Notes under the pieces: model-generated
What the model was told of the DNA's origin: nothing
Seen by the model: only the letters and a program-made list of their open reading frames with translations
The model's database searches: none
Assembly (NCBI GenBank): GCA_046540835.1
Contig: JBKHEL010000001.1
Coordinates: 1-64,000 of the forward strand
Source: Coraliomargarita_B sp046540835
GTDB taxonomy: Bacteria > Verrucomicrobiota > Verrucomicrobiia > Opitutales > Coraliomargaritaceae
Length of the DNA stretch: 64,000 nucleotides
Direction: 5' to 3'
Shown here: in pieces, positions 18,370 through 27,263 of the stretch
How positions within the stretch are numbered: position 1 is the first letter of the stretch
Layout: each line of letters opens with the position of its first letter
Made by a program: the position numbers and the translations under genes

Positions 18370-19395
18370 CTAAAAATAAACGATGACCGCATTGCGTAAC
18401 TGCGTGTCGTCTTTCTGGTCTCCGTCACCGACGTCATTATCGAAGCTCTGGTCATAGGAGAGTTCAATGCCAAGAAGATCCGTTATCCGATAACGAAAGG
18501 AAGTTCTCAAGGTGTAATTAAACTGCTCCATTTCTTCCGGATTGACGAAATAATTAAATTCCTGGACCAGGCGAACTTTTTCAAATGGCTGCCAGGTCAG
18601 TTCCTGAAATATGCTGGCGACCGGATTCAAGCCGTTACGCGTGTCCTCAAATTCAGTCCGGTAGTCTTCAACGCCACCTCCACCCCCAAACAATAGCTCA
18701 ACTTTCTCAGATGGACGCACCCGATAGCCGACGCCTACAGACTCCTGAAGTTCGCGGTCGATCCCTTTGATTCGGTCCACGCGACCGGATATCGAATTTT
18801 GGAGAAACCAGCGCTCGCTGACATCACGTCGAAAGGTGAAATTTGCATCATAGCGATCAATTGAAACAACTTCGCTCCCGTCGCTTTGCTCCGTCTCCCG
18901 AAAGGTATACGATCCACTGTATCGAAAATAGTTTGGCGATTGACCCGGATCCACAACGAGGCTTCCACGAATAAATCTCTCGGCCCACTTACGGTCTCCC
19001 TGACTCAGGTTTAAGCCGAAACGCAATTTTCCTTCCCAGTCATCGGGTGCGCTCAGCTCGCGGGCTTTCTCCAGGAGATCTTTGTTGCCAGCCTCCGGCT
19101 TGGTTGTATCTGCCGAGGGGACTGTCGAATCGGTTTCATCCGCCGATACCGGGCGCGCAGGAGCAATCGTATCCGGCTGTTGGCCCCGTTCGATCCGGTT
19201 GATTTGATCACGCGGCAGTCGAACCTCGCCGAGCAACTGTGACTGGAGCACAACCGTGCTCGAGTCCGATTTTTCGCAGATTTGCCCAATCAGGCGCTCC
19301 CCGGTATCCATCAAAATGACGTCTCCGGAAAGTGGCAAACAGAACAGGCAAAGGATCGGCGCGGCTGCTCGAATGAATGAAACCCCGCGCATCAT
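18370..19395 (-). CDS. DUF481-type outer-membrane protein
   Basis: A probable beta-barrel of 341 residues. A signal peptide (APILCLFCLPLSG) is followed by a short domain with DVILMDTGERLIGQI and VRLPRDQINRIERG, then a linker, then a DUF481 barrel from about residue 120 with alternating strands ending in a terminal phenylalanine (NAVIVYF), the usual outer-membrane signature. Glycine-rich FGGGGGVEDYR sits in a turn. The function of DUF481 proteins is unknown; some respond to salt. The start overlaps the rny stop (ATGATGA), so it is translated from the same message. Confidence 0.8.
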   Translation of the reverse strand: MMRGVSFIRAAAPILCLFCLPLSGDVILMDTGERLIGQICEKSDSSTVVLQSQLLGEVRLPRDQINRIERGQQPDTIAPARPVSADETDSTVPSADTTKPEAGNKDLLEKARELSAPDDWEGKLRFGLNLSQGDRKWAERFIRGSLVVDPGQSPNYFRYSGSYTFRETEQSDGSEVVSIDRYDANFTFRRDVSERWFLQNSISGRVDRIKGIDRELQESVGVGYRVRPSEKVELLFGGGGGVEDYRTEFEDTRNGLNPVASIFQELTWQPFEKVRLVQEFNYFVNPEEMEQFNYTLRTSFRYRITDLLGIELSYDQSFDNDVGDGDQKDDTQLRNAVIVYF

Positions 19396-20918
19396 ACAGC
19401 TGTCTCGGAAAAGCGTGTTTCCCGGATCACCGTGATTTCAACCGATCCGGGGTAGCTCAACTCGGATTCAATCTGGCTGCGTATGCGCCGGGCCAGCTTT
19501 CGGGCCTCCTCGTCGTCGACCAAATCGGGCTGGACAATGACGCGCAGCTCGCGACCGGCCTGAATCGCATAGGCTTCGCTGACCCCCTGCTGCTTCGTCG
19601 CAATCTCTTCAATACTCCGCACACGCTGGATAAAACCATCAATTGACGAGGCTCGTGCCCCGGGCCGCACCGCCGAAAGCGCATCCGCGACCATGACCAG
19701 CCCGGCATAAGCACTCTCAGCGGGCACTTCCTTGTGGTGCGCGGCCGCTGCATTGACCACCCGCGGGTCTTCGCCGTGCTGTTTGATAATCGTCGCACCA
19801 ACATGCGCATGACTGCCTTCGTAGTCTTCGTCGACTGCCTTGCCAATATCGTGAAAGAGCCCGGCACGCTTGGCGAGCAGCGGGTCGAGCCCGATTTCCG
19901 AGGCGATCAGAGCGCAAAGATTCGCCACTTCGATTGAGTGTTCCAGGGTATTCTGGTTGTTGGAGAGTCGGTAGTGCAGTTTCCCGAGCAGGGCGACTAC
20001 CTCCGGATGCACATCGTGTAAGCGAAGCCGCCGCAGGGCTCCCTCGCCAAGGTCAATTACGTTCGCACGCATCTCCGTCTCCGCCTTGACCACTTCCTCT
20101 TCAATCGTTGTCGGGTGGATTCTCCCATCGCGCAGAAGCGATTCCAGAGCTAGGCGCGCCACCTCGCGACGCACCGGATCGAAGCAGGAGATCAGCACCG
20201 AGTCAGGCGTCTCGTCGATCATCAGAGTCGTCCCTGTGGCGTGCTCAAAGGTGCGGATATTCCGGCCTTCCCGACCGATAATACGGCCCTTCATCTCCTC
20301 GCTGGGCAGATTGATCACGGTCGCCGTGGCATCATTCATCGGCTGGCTGGTGATCCGCTGCATCGCTGCCAAAAGTATGCGTCGTGCTTCGTCCGCGATC
20401 TCCGTCTCAGAGCGCTGCAACTTCTGACGCCGAAGATCCAGAAGTTCCCGCTCGCACTCCCGCTCTGTCGAGCGGATCAGCAATTGCCGCGCCTCTTCCT
20501 CGTCCATCTGCGTGATCTGGTGCAATTTCAGCCGGTAGAGCCGCCGCACTTTCTCAGCCTCATGTTCGGCCTCGGTGAGTAATTCCTGCTCGCGCCCCAG
20601 TGACTTCTCCTTCTGCTCGATTTCCCGCTTCGTGAACTCCAGCCGCTCCGCCTGACTCTCGTATTCTCTCGTCCGAATATTCAGCGCGTCTTCCCGACGA
20701 GCCCACTCACGCTCCATCTCGCTCTGCTTCGTCTGCAAATCAAGTTCCAGCTTCCCCCGCTCCTCTTTAAGTTTGAGCTCATTTTCGCGCCGATCAACAT
20801 CCATTCTGAGGCGCTGGGCCGCCTCTGCCTGAGCCATCTTCCAACGATAATAGCCCCAGAGAAGCAACACCGCACCAGTTGCACCAATCAGCGCCCCGAT
20901 CATATATTCCGTATTCAT
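19392..20918 (-). CDS. rny: Ribonuclease Y
   Basis: A membrane-bound endoribonuclease that starts mRNA decay. The N-terminal transmembrane helix (ALIGATGAVLLLWGYY) is followed by a long charged coiled coil (about 30-190), a KH domain (EEMKGRIIGREGRNIRTFE) and an HD domain with HSIEVANLC and the metal-binding FHDIGKAVDED. The protein has 508 residues, standard for the family. It uses an ATG at 20918 without an obvious Shine-Dalgarno. A 158-base gap upstream may hold its promoter. Co-expression with a DUF481 outer-membrane protein and an esterase is unusual. Confidence 0.95.
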   Translation of the reverse strand: MNTEYMIGALIGATGAVLLLWGYYRWKMAQAEAAQRLRMDVDRRENELKLKEERGKLELDLQTKQSEMEREWARREDALNIRTREYESQAERLEFTKREIEQKEKSLGREQELLTEAEHEAEKVRRLYRLKLHQITQMDEEEARQLLIRSTERECERELLDLRRQKLQRSETEIADEARRILLAAMQRITSQPMNDATATVINLPSEEMKGRIIGREGRNIRTFEHATGTTLMIDETPDSVLISCFDPVRREVARLALESLLRDGRIHPTTIEEEVVKAETEMRANVIDLGEGALRRLRLHDVHPEVVALLGKLHYRLSNNQNTLEHSIEVANLCALIASEIGLDPLLAKRAGLFHDIGKAVDEDYEGSHAHVGATIIKQHGEDPRVVNAAAAHHKEVPAESAYAGLVMVADALSAVRPGARASSIDGFIQRVRSIEEIATKQQGVSEAYAIQAGRELRVIVQPDLVDDEEARKLARRIRSQIESELSYPGSVEITVIRETRFSETAV

Positions 20919-21076
20919 GTCTCAACAGAGCAGTGCTTTTTCTTCAAACTCATGGGTCGTATCTCAAAAAACTGCGTCGGGAGGGCGCGGAGCTGACGCA
21001 ACTCCTGGTTCTTTGGTATGAAAGTCTTCGCCGCGTTTCAAGATAAACCTCTACTGGCCCGAAACTCGAAAATCTC

Positions 21077-22729
21077 CTAATGGTGATTCTTCCTCAAAAC
21101 CGATACGATGATATAGAGGCCGAGTATGCCGGAAACAAGGAAGCCGAGAATGCCAATTGCCGGATAGCCGAAAAGAAAGGGCTTCACCCCGGTTGTGATC
21201 ACCAGTGAAGAGCCGATAATGAGGGAGCCGACGATGATTCCGACCGTTAATCGGTTCATCGATGAGGTAATGGTATCTTCCAGATCTTCCGTCCCTGAGT
21301 GATGGAGGTTAATCCGTATGTCTTCCTCCTCCAGACGCTGGAGGATGCGCTGCACGTTCTCGGGGATTTGATGGAGCCGACGGAGCATCTCCAAAAAGGG
21401 ATACAGGGTCTGCCGGGTGATGCCTTCGCGGCTCCAGCGCTTCCGACTGAGGTCTTTGAGAAAGGGCCGGGCCACCCCCTGAATATCAAACTCCGGATCG
21501 AGGATCCGCGCACTTTCCTCCACACAGAGAATCGCCTTCGAGAGCAGCGCGTAATCGGGCGAAACTTCAATGCCGTTGATACCGAAGAGATAGAGCATCT
21601 CCAGCCCGACCGTGCCGATCTTCGCACCGGCCGGGCCGAACTGCCGGTGCTTGTTGAGCAGAAGCGTCACCTCCTTCTCGAGCTGCCGCCGGTCAATTCG
21701 GCGATTGTTCACCGACATGCGCTCAGCGACACGAATCACTTTATCCGCATTTCGATCCGTGATCGCCGCAAATAAATCGGCCAGCTCATACCGCATCTCA
21801 ACCGTGATTTGACCAGCCTGCCCCCAATCAAGGAAACAAATACGGTGATCCGGCGTGATCAGCATATTTCCCGAGTGCGGGTCGGAGTGAAAAAAGCCCG
21901 TGCCGACAATTTGGCGAAAGACAGACTCGCCCCCCAATTTAGCCAGCTCCTTCGCCACCTCCGCGGGGAATTGGATCTTATCGGGCGAGCACCCCTCCAC
22001 CCATTCAGTCACCAACACCCGCCGCGTCGTCCATTCTCTATAGACTTTTGGAGCAAAGACCCGCGGCTGCTCCGCGTTGAGAGCACGAAAGATCTCGGCG
22101 TTGTCGGCCTCGTTGCGGTAGTCGAGCTCCTCCTCGAGCCGCTCCTCCGCCTCCCGCACCAAACTCGGCAGGTTGTAGGGCTTCAGCTCCTCGACCCGCG
22201 CGTGCAACTGCCGGGCAAACCAGCCAATGATCTCCAGATCCGAGGAAATGGTCTTCCGGATATCCGCCCGCTGCACTTTTACCGCGACGGTCTCTCCTGT
22301 CGCCCGCAACACCGCCCGGTAGACCTGCCCAAGCGAACCGGCCGCCTTCGGCTCAGAAGCAAACTCGGAAAAAACCTCGTCTATTTCCCCTTCCAGCTCG
22401 TGCAGGAGGACCGGCTTAATCCGCTCAAAGGGCTGCACCTCGACCTCACTCCGGAGCTTTTTCAGCTCCATCACCAAAGGCTCCGGGAGACGGTCCGGCC
22501 GAGTGCTCAGAATTTGCCCGAATTTGACGAATATCGGGCCGAGCTCCTCACAGGCGAGGCGCAACCGCTCATAGGTCGTCAGATCCGTAACTTTCTTCCG
22601 AACGAGATTCTTTAGTAAAAACTGCGGCGTATCGAGTTGCAGCAGGAGATCCTCGAAGCCCCAGCGCACGAGGATCGCCACAATCTCGGGAGCGCGGACG
22701 GCATTGGCTAGATAGTTGAAGGGCTTCAT
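21077..22729 (-). CDS. ubiB: UbiB/ABC1-family atypical kinase
   Basis: A membrane-associated protein-kinase-like ATPase linked to ubiquinone or isoprenoid lipid handling. Family motifs are present: LGPIFVKFGQ (KxGQ), AAGSLGQVYR in place of the glycine loop, AVKVQ with the invariant lysine, FHSDPHSGNM (catalytic loop) and CFLDWGQ in the DFG position. Two transmembrane helices lie at the C-terminus (residues 495-545). The protein has 550 residues. The start overlaps the preceding phasin-like gene by 4 bases. UbiB-like proteins also occur in organisms that make menaquinone, so the exact lipid is uncertain. Confidence 0.88.
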   Translation of the reverse strand: MKPFNYLANAVRAPEIVAILVRWGFEDLLLQLDTPQFLLKNLVRKKVTDLTTYERLRLACEELGPIFVKFGQILSTRPDRLPEPLVMELKKLRSEVEVQPFERIKPVLLHELEGEIDEVFSEFASEPKAAGSLGQVYRAVLRATGETVAVKVQRADIRKTISSDLEIIGWFARQLHARVEELKPYNLPSLVREAEERLEEELDYRNEADNAEIFRALNAEQPRVFAPKVYREWTTRRVLVTEWVEGCSPDKIQFPAEVAKELAKLGGESVFRQIVGTGFFHSDPHSGNMLITPDHRICFLDWGQAGQITVEMRYELADLFAAITDRNADKVIRVAERMSVNNRRIDRRQLEKEVTLLLNKHRQFGPAGAKIGTVGLEMLYLFGINGIEVSPDYALLSKAILCVEESARILDPEFDIQGVARPFLKDLSRKRWSREGITRQTLYPFLEMLRRLHQIPENVQRILQRLEEEDIRINLHHSGTEDLEDTITSSMNRLTVGIIVGSLIIGSSLVITTGVKPFLFGYPAIGILGFLVSGILGLYIIVSVLRKNHH

Positions 22730-23040
22730 TCCCCGTTCGGGAACTCTTTGTGCAGGCGGCCTTCCAAGTCGGCAACACGTGCTGCGAGCGCCTCATACTG
22801 GTCCTTGGTCACGACATTGGCGCGGTGCAACATGTCGTTGAAAAGTTTCGAAGCTTCCACCCGTGCCTTTTCGGTTTCGGCCTGGCCTTCTTCCACGATC
22901 CTCTCCGAGATCGCCGCCGCTTCTTCCTGCGTCAACTTTCCCTTCTGAACAAGTTCATCAAGTGACTCCAGCACTTTGTCTTTCGTCACGACGGCCAGAC
23001 CCACCCCGGCCAACATGGTTTTTTTAACGAGATCTAACAT
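22726..23040 (-). CDS. Phasin-like helical protein
   Basis: A 104-residue, mostly alpha-helical protein with a short hydrophobic N-terminus (TMLAGVGLAVVTKD). An amphipathic coiled coil includes ERIVEEGQAETEKARVEA and ends in YEALAARVADLEGRLHKE. It resembles the small phasin or polyhydroxyalkanoate-granule-associated family. Such genes often sit next to aarF/ubiB homologues, as here with a 4-base overlap. No PHA synthase is in the window, so a granule role is not supported. A helper role for the UbiB-like protein at the membrane is a reasonable guess. Confidence 0.7.
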   Translation of the reverse strand: MLDLVKKTMLAGVGLAVVTKDKVLESLDELVQKGKLTQEEAAAISERIVEEGQAETEKARVEASKLFNDMLHRANVVTKDQYEALAARVADLEGRLHKEFPNGE

Positions 23041-23201
23041 AATGCCGTCAAACTATTCCCCCCTTCGCGAAATTACAAGAGCGCAAACACATTCGTTGAT
23101 ATTCCAAGTGAGCTTCCGAAATCGCCGGAAAATTACAGGTTTCATCGAGCAACCGCTTTTCGAGTTTGAAATATGTCCGCCCTGAGCCAGTCTTATAAAC
23201 C

Positions 23202-24158
23202 ATGTCTAACGCACTCGAATCCCTCAAAACTTCAACAACAGTCGTCGCGGATACCGGCGACTTCGAAACACTGGCCGCCTACGCGCCGCAGGACGCGACG
23301 ACGAATCCATCGCTGATCCTCAAAGCCCTTCAAAAAGATGAGTATGCCGGCGTCCTCGACGACGCCATCACGGCAACTGCGGACTCCGGCAACTCCGGCG
23401 AAGCCCGCGTGGACGAGGTGATCGATCACCTGCTCATCGGCTTTGGCCAGAAAATTCTCGAAATCGTGCCCGGCCGCGTCTCTACCGAGGTCGATGCCCG
23501 CCTATCCTTCGATACCGGGGCCACGATCGCAAAAGCCCGCGAGTTGATCGCACTCTACGAGTCGAAGGGCACCCCGCGCGAACGGATCCTGATCAAGATC
23601 GCTTCGACCTGGGAGGGCATCCAGGCCGCCAAAGTCCTTCAGGAAGAAAATATCCGCTGCAATATGACACTACTCTTTTCCCTGCCACAGGCGGTCGCCT
23701 GTGCCGAAGTGGGCGCCCAGCTGATTTCGCCCTTCGTCGGCCGAATCCTCGACTGGTATAAGGCCAATACCGATGTAACCTACACCGCCGAAAACGATCC
23801 CGGCGTCGCCAGCGTGAAGGAGATTTTCAACTACTATAAAAAATTCGGTTTCAAGACCGAAGTGATGGGGGCCAGCTTTCGCAATGTCGGGGAAATCCTC
23901 GAACTGGCCGGCTGCGACCTCCTCACCATCAGTCCTGCCCTGCTCGAAGAGCTCAAGGACATGGAAGAAGAGGTCCCGAAAAAGCTCGATGCCGCTGCCG
24001 CCAAATCGGCGGATATCGAAGAACTGGACGTCACCGAAGAGTCCTTCCGCTGGCTCCTCAACGAAGACGCCATGGCCACCGAGAAGCTCGCACAGGGCAT
24101 CCGCGTCTTCGCCGAGGATATGGTAAAGGTCCGCGATATCGTCGCCGCAAAACTCTAA
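23202..24158 (+). CDS. tal: Transaldolase
   Basis: Transfers a dihydroxyacetone unit between sedoheptulose 7-phosphate and glyceraldehyde 3-phosphate in the non-oxidative pentose phosphate pathway. Schiff-base Lys132 lies in ILIKIASTWEG, the same number as in E. coli TalB, and ATTNPSLILKA near residue 35 is diagnostic. The 318 residues fit the classical long form. It is cytoplasmic. The oxidative-branch gene gnd lies about 20 kb away in this window. No strong ribosome binding site is visible before the ATG. Confidence 0.96.
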   Translation: MSNALESLKTSTTVVADTGDFETLAAYAPQDATTNPSLILKALQKDEYAGVLDDAITATADSGNSGEARVDEVIDHLLIGFGQKILEIVPGRVSTEVDARLSFDTGATIAKARELIALYESKGTPRERILIKIASTWEGIQAAKVLQEENIRCNMTLLFSLPQAVACAEVGAQLISPFVGRILDWYKANTDVTYTAENDPGVASVKEIFNYYKKFGFKTEVMGASFRNVGEILELAGCDLLTISPALLEELKDMEEEVPKKLDAAAAKSADIEELDVTEESFRWLLNEDAMATEKLAQGIRVFAEDMVKVRDIVAAKL

Positions 24159-24279
24159 ACGCAGGCAGAGGCGCTCGGGGGAGAAGGGCCTGCGGACTTT
24201 CGCCGAAAGCCCCGCACGCCTCCGGGCGATCTGCATCCGGCAGTTGCCAAACCGCCGCGCTTCGGCATGGCTTGAGGGC

Positions 24280-24735
24280 ATGATATGCGAACACACCTCC
24301 ACCCGGCAAATCGAGTTTTCCGAGACCGACATGGCCGGCCTCGTCCACTTCTCGAATTTTTTCAAATACATGGAGACGGCGGAGCGCGATTTTTTTGCGG
24401 CAGCCGGACTCGACCTGATCCGCACCAAACCGGGCGAGCTCGTCGGCTGGCCCCGCGCCCGCGCTGACTGTAAATTCTCCGCCCCCATCCGCTTCGGAGA
24501 CACGATTGAAATCCACCTCGCCGTGAAGGCGCTCAAGGATCGGGCTATTGACTACCAGTTCCGCATCTATCGGCGAAATGAAGACGGGACCCGCACCCAG
24601 GCGGGTAAGGGCCACATGACGACCGTTCTCAGCGAACTGACCCCCGAGGGCAAACTCCACTCGATCGAACTCCCTGAAGACCTGCGCTCAAAAATCACCG
24701 AAGCCCCCGCCGAAGTGCTCGACCGCAAAGAATAA
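24280..24735 (+). CDS. Hotdog-fold acyl-CoA thioesterase (4HBT type)
   Basis: A 151-residue thioesterase. The 4-hydroxybenzoyl-CoA-thioesterase signature is seen in EFSETDMAGLVHFSNFFKYM, where the aspartate is catalytic. The rest (WPRARADCKFSAPIRFGD) follows the hotdog fold. The ATG at 24280 is chosen with GAGGG upstream; an earlier in-frame ATG at 24244 would add 12 residues outside the fold. The substrate acyl-CoA is unknown. It precedes surE by 31 bases on the same strand. Confidence 0.82.
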   Translation: MICEHTSTRQIEFSETDMAGLVHFSNFFKYMETAERDFFAAAGLDLIRTKPGELVGWPRARADCKFSAPIRFGDTIEIHLAVKALKDRAIDYQFRIYRRNEDGTRTQAGKGHMTTVLSELTPEGKLHSIELPEDLRSKITEAPAEVLDRKE

Positions 24736-24766
24736 CCCGCCAAAAGAGCCCCAGCTGCCCTCCTCT

Positions 24767-25543
24767 ATGAAGCCTCTCGCCCTGGTCACCAACGACGACG
24801 GAATCGACTCCGCCTTTCTGCGCGAACTCATCCTCGCCCTGCAAAAACACTTTCGCGTCGCGGTCGCCGCGCCAGCTTTCGAACAAAGCTGGATCGGCCG
24901 GGCCTTTACCCGCAAAGGAGAGGTCGAAGTGATCCACAGCCCAACCCACTTCGAAGGCGTCACGGATGCCTGGGCCATCAGCGGCACCCCCTCCGACTGT
25001 GTCAACATCGCCTTGGGCAACCTTCTCAGCGAGCGCCCCTCAATCGTTTGTTCGGGCATCAATATCGGCTTTAATACCACCGAAACCCTCATCCTCAGCT
25101 CCGGCACCGTCGCCGGCGCGATCGAAGCTGCGCTCTGGGATATCCCGGCCATCGCTTTCAGCAAGTGTGTGCCCCGCGAAATTTTTGCAGAAGTCAGCGG
25201 AAATCAGGGGCACACCGAGGGTGCCTTTGCCGAATCGCTCCTCTGCGCGGCCTCCCGGGCCGCCGATTTGGCGCGGGAGACATTCTCCCGGCCCGAAAAA
25301 TCCGGCCGGGTCATCAATATCAACTTTCCCGCCAAAACCTCCGCATCGACGGAAATCCGCGATGCCGTCCCCGCCAAAATCGAACTGGGCAGTCTCTTCG
25401 AAGAACACCAGCCGGGCAAATATCGCTTCCGCTTCAAAGCGGGCCTCCTCTGCAACCCTTCGGAGATCAACGACCGCTCGACCCTCGATGCGGGGATGAT
25501 CAGCCGGAGCGTGCTCAATTTCTCCCGCATTGGCCGCTCCTGA
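24767..25543 (+). CDS. surE: SurE-type 5'/3'-nucleotidase
   Basis: A metal-dependent phosphatase acting on nucleoside monophosphates and other phosphates. The N-terminal metal site VTNDDGIDS (residues 7-15), ISGTPSDCVNIAL and CSGINIGFN are typical. The protein has 258 residues. The usual position of the third metal ligand is followed by TTETLILSSGTVAGAIEA, again matching the family. The leader before the ATG is C/T-rich (GCTGCCCTCCTCT) with no Shine-Dalgarno. It is likely in one transcript with the thioesterase. Confidence 0.9.
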   Translation: MKPLALVTNDDGIDSAFLRELILALQKHFRVAVAAPAFEQSWIGRAFTRKGEVEVIHSPTHFEGVTDAWAISGTPSDCVNIALGNLLSERPSIVCSGINIGFNTTETLILSSGTVAGAIEAALWDIPAIAFSKCVPREIFAEVSGNQGHTEGAFAESLLCAASRAADLARETFSRPEKSGRVININFPAKTSASTEIRDAVPAKIELGSLFEEHQPGKYRFRFKAGLLCNPSEINDRSTLDAGMISRSVLNFSRIGRS

Positions 25544-25645
25544 GACGGCCTTCTACCAAAAACAGCCGCAGCGCCACGCCAATTCGATCGCCACCACCCG
25601 CGATTAATTCTTGCCTGCACAAGCCCCTCCGCATAGGCACCTCGC

Positions 25646-27217
25646 ATGAATGATTTCTTCAAGAGTGGGTTCGCCCTCGGGCATCGCCTTTGCAACGCAG
25701 CCGCGCTCCTCTGTGCGCTGTTGTTTTTCTCGATTCACCCGATTTCCGCGCAGGATGCCACGGAACTCTTTCGTGGGACCTGGCAGATCGATACACCGGA
25801 TGACGGTGCCATCGTCGTGCTGCTCAAAGGTCAGGGCCAGGCGGCTTATTTTTGGGGTGATAACGCGGACCGCACCGTCTATCCCGGCGAGTGGGCAGCC
25901 GATGAAAACGGGGCGAAAATCGAATGGCAAGACAGCGGTTCGTTGAGCCTGAAACGCGGCTCGACCGGATTCACCGCCACCGCTTTCGCGGCCGACGGAC
26001 AGAAACGCTACAGCGCTACAGCGAGGCAAATCCCCCAGGAGATCGTCGGGCAGTGGGCCAAGCCGCCGACGAAGGAGGACGACATGCGCTCCGAACGTGA
26101 GCAGGCGCAGGGATTTTTCGGCATCTGGAAAATTGGTAGCGAAGATCCGGAATACATCTTCGTCGAGCCGGACCGCGCAACCGCCAGCACCGCCGGCCAC
26201 GACGCCCGGGGGCGGCGGGGCCAATGGGCGAAACAAGGCAGTGAACTCCACATCATCTGGGACAGCGGGGAGTATGGTATCCTGCGCGAGACCGAACGGG
26301 GCTTCAACTACCAGCTCGTTGCATCGGGCGAGGTCATCGAAGAGGATAGCTCAAAGCCCCGTTCGGCGATTCGCACCCTCGAGTCAAAGGTGCCCGCCGG
26401 GTGGATGGACGACTATCAGGCCGAGCGCGAGCAATCCTCCGGCGGGATCGCCTTCCCGGAGCAGAAGGAAGCACGCGACTTCTACCGCGGAGACTGGCTG
26501 GTCCGCCGCGGAGAGGAAACCTTCGAACGCATCACGCTTTCGCGCTTCGGCGGCTTGAAGACCTCCCGGGATCGCTCACTGGGTGGACAGTGGCGCCTCA
26601 GCGGGCAGGATCTCTTCATGCGCTGGGACGATGGCATCCGTAAAATAATTTCGCCGGTGGGACAGGGGTTCGTCGTCTACGAATACCGCCCCGGACGCCC
26701 ACTGGACGGGGTGCCCGCTCGTGTGCTCCCTGCCGCTCCAGCCGATCGCGCTAAATTCGAAAAACACCTCAAAGACCGTGCCAAAGTCGCCGAGCGTATG
26801 CGGGAAATGGCGTCAGCTGCGGGCATCACGCCTGACCAGCAACAAGAGTCCGGTTGGGGGCGCTCCTTCGCCCGCTGGGCCTGGCCTTTCAGTGGCGATG
26901 AAACCGAAACCAGCACCGATGAAATGCTGTCCGAAGAATTTGAACCGGATGAAACCGCTGACCCCTGGTGGTGGCCCTTCTGGAGCGAGAAAGAAGACGA
27001 CTCGCAATCATCCGAGAGCGGGGAGGATGCCGGTGACGCCGAGGAGGAAAATGACGCCGGTGCCCATACGCGCACAGAAGGCGATTCGGCAGCCCCTGAC
27101 CCCGCTCAACCGCCTCGGGAGTCGGCGACCGCCGGGGAGGAGGACACAAGCCCTTCGGAACGGCCCGATGCACCCAAGCGCCAGGGCTCGGCCCGCGACT
27201 GGCTCTGGCCTTTCTAA
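25646..27217 (+). CDS. Secreted three-repeat protein with acidic tail and WxWPF motifs
   Basis: A 523-residue exported protein that is not recognised. A signal peptide ends near SAQD (residue 37). Three beta-rich repeats follow, each opening with FRG/FFG/YRG-x-W (residues 42, 156 and 279): LFRGTWQI, GFFGIWKIG, FYRGDWLV. Each later has a W-x-x-x-G/S-x-x-L/I-x-W segment. From residue 365 it becomes helical, then acidic and disordered. A tryptophan motif occurs three times: WAWPF (411-415), WWWPF (441-445) and WLWPF as the last five residues. No enzyme motif is visible. Extracytoplasmic location is inferred from the signal peptide. Confidence 0.75.
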   Translation: MNDFFKSGFALGHRLCNAAALLCALLFFSIHPISAQDATELFRGTWQIDTPDDGAIVVLLKGQGQAAYFWGDNADRTVYPGEWAADENGAKIEWQDSGSLSLKRGSTGFTATAFAADGQKRYSATARQIPQEIVGQWAKPPTKEDDMRSEREQAQGFFGIWKIGSEDPEYIFVEPDRATASTAGHDARGRRGQWAKQGSELHIIWDSGEYGILRETERGFNYQLVASGEVIEEDSSKPRSAIRTLESKVPAGWMDDYQAEREQSSGGIAFPEQKEARDFYRGDWLVRRGEETFERITLSRFGGLKTSRDRSLGGQWRLSGQDLFMRWDDGIRKIISPVGQGFVVYEYRPGRPLDGVPARVLPAAPADRAKFEKHLKDRAKVAERMREMASAAGITPDQQQESGWGRSFARWAWPFSGDETETSTDEMLSEEFEPDETADPWWWPFWSEKEDDSQSSESGEDAGDAEEENDAGAHTRTEGDSAAPDPAQPPRESATAGEEDTSPSERPDAPKRQGSARDWLWPF

Positions 27218-27263
27218 ACACCTCTGAATTTGACCTGATCGATTTTTGAACCCTATTCGCCTT

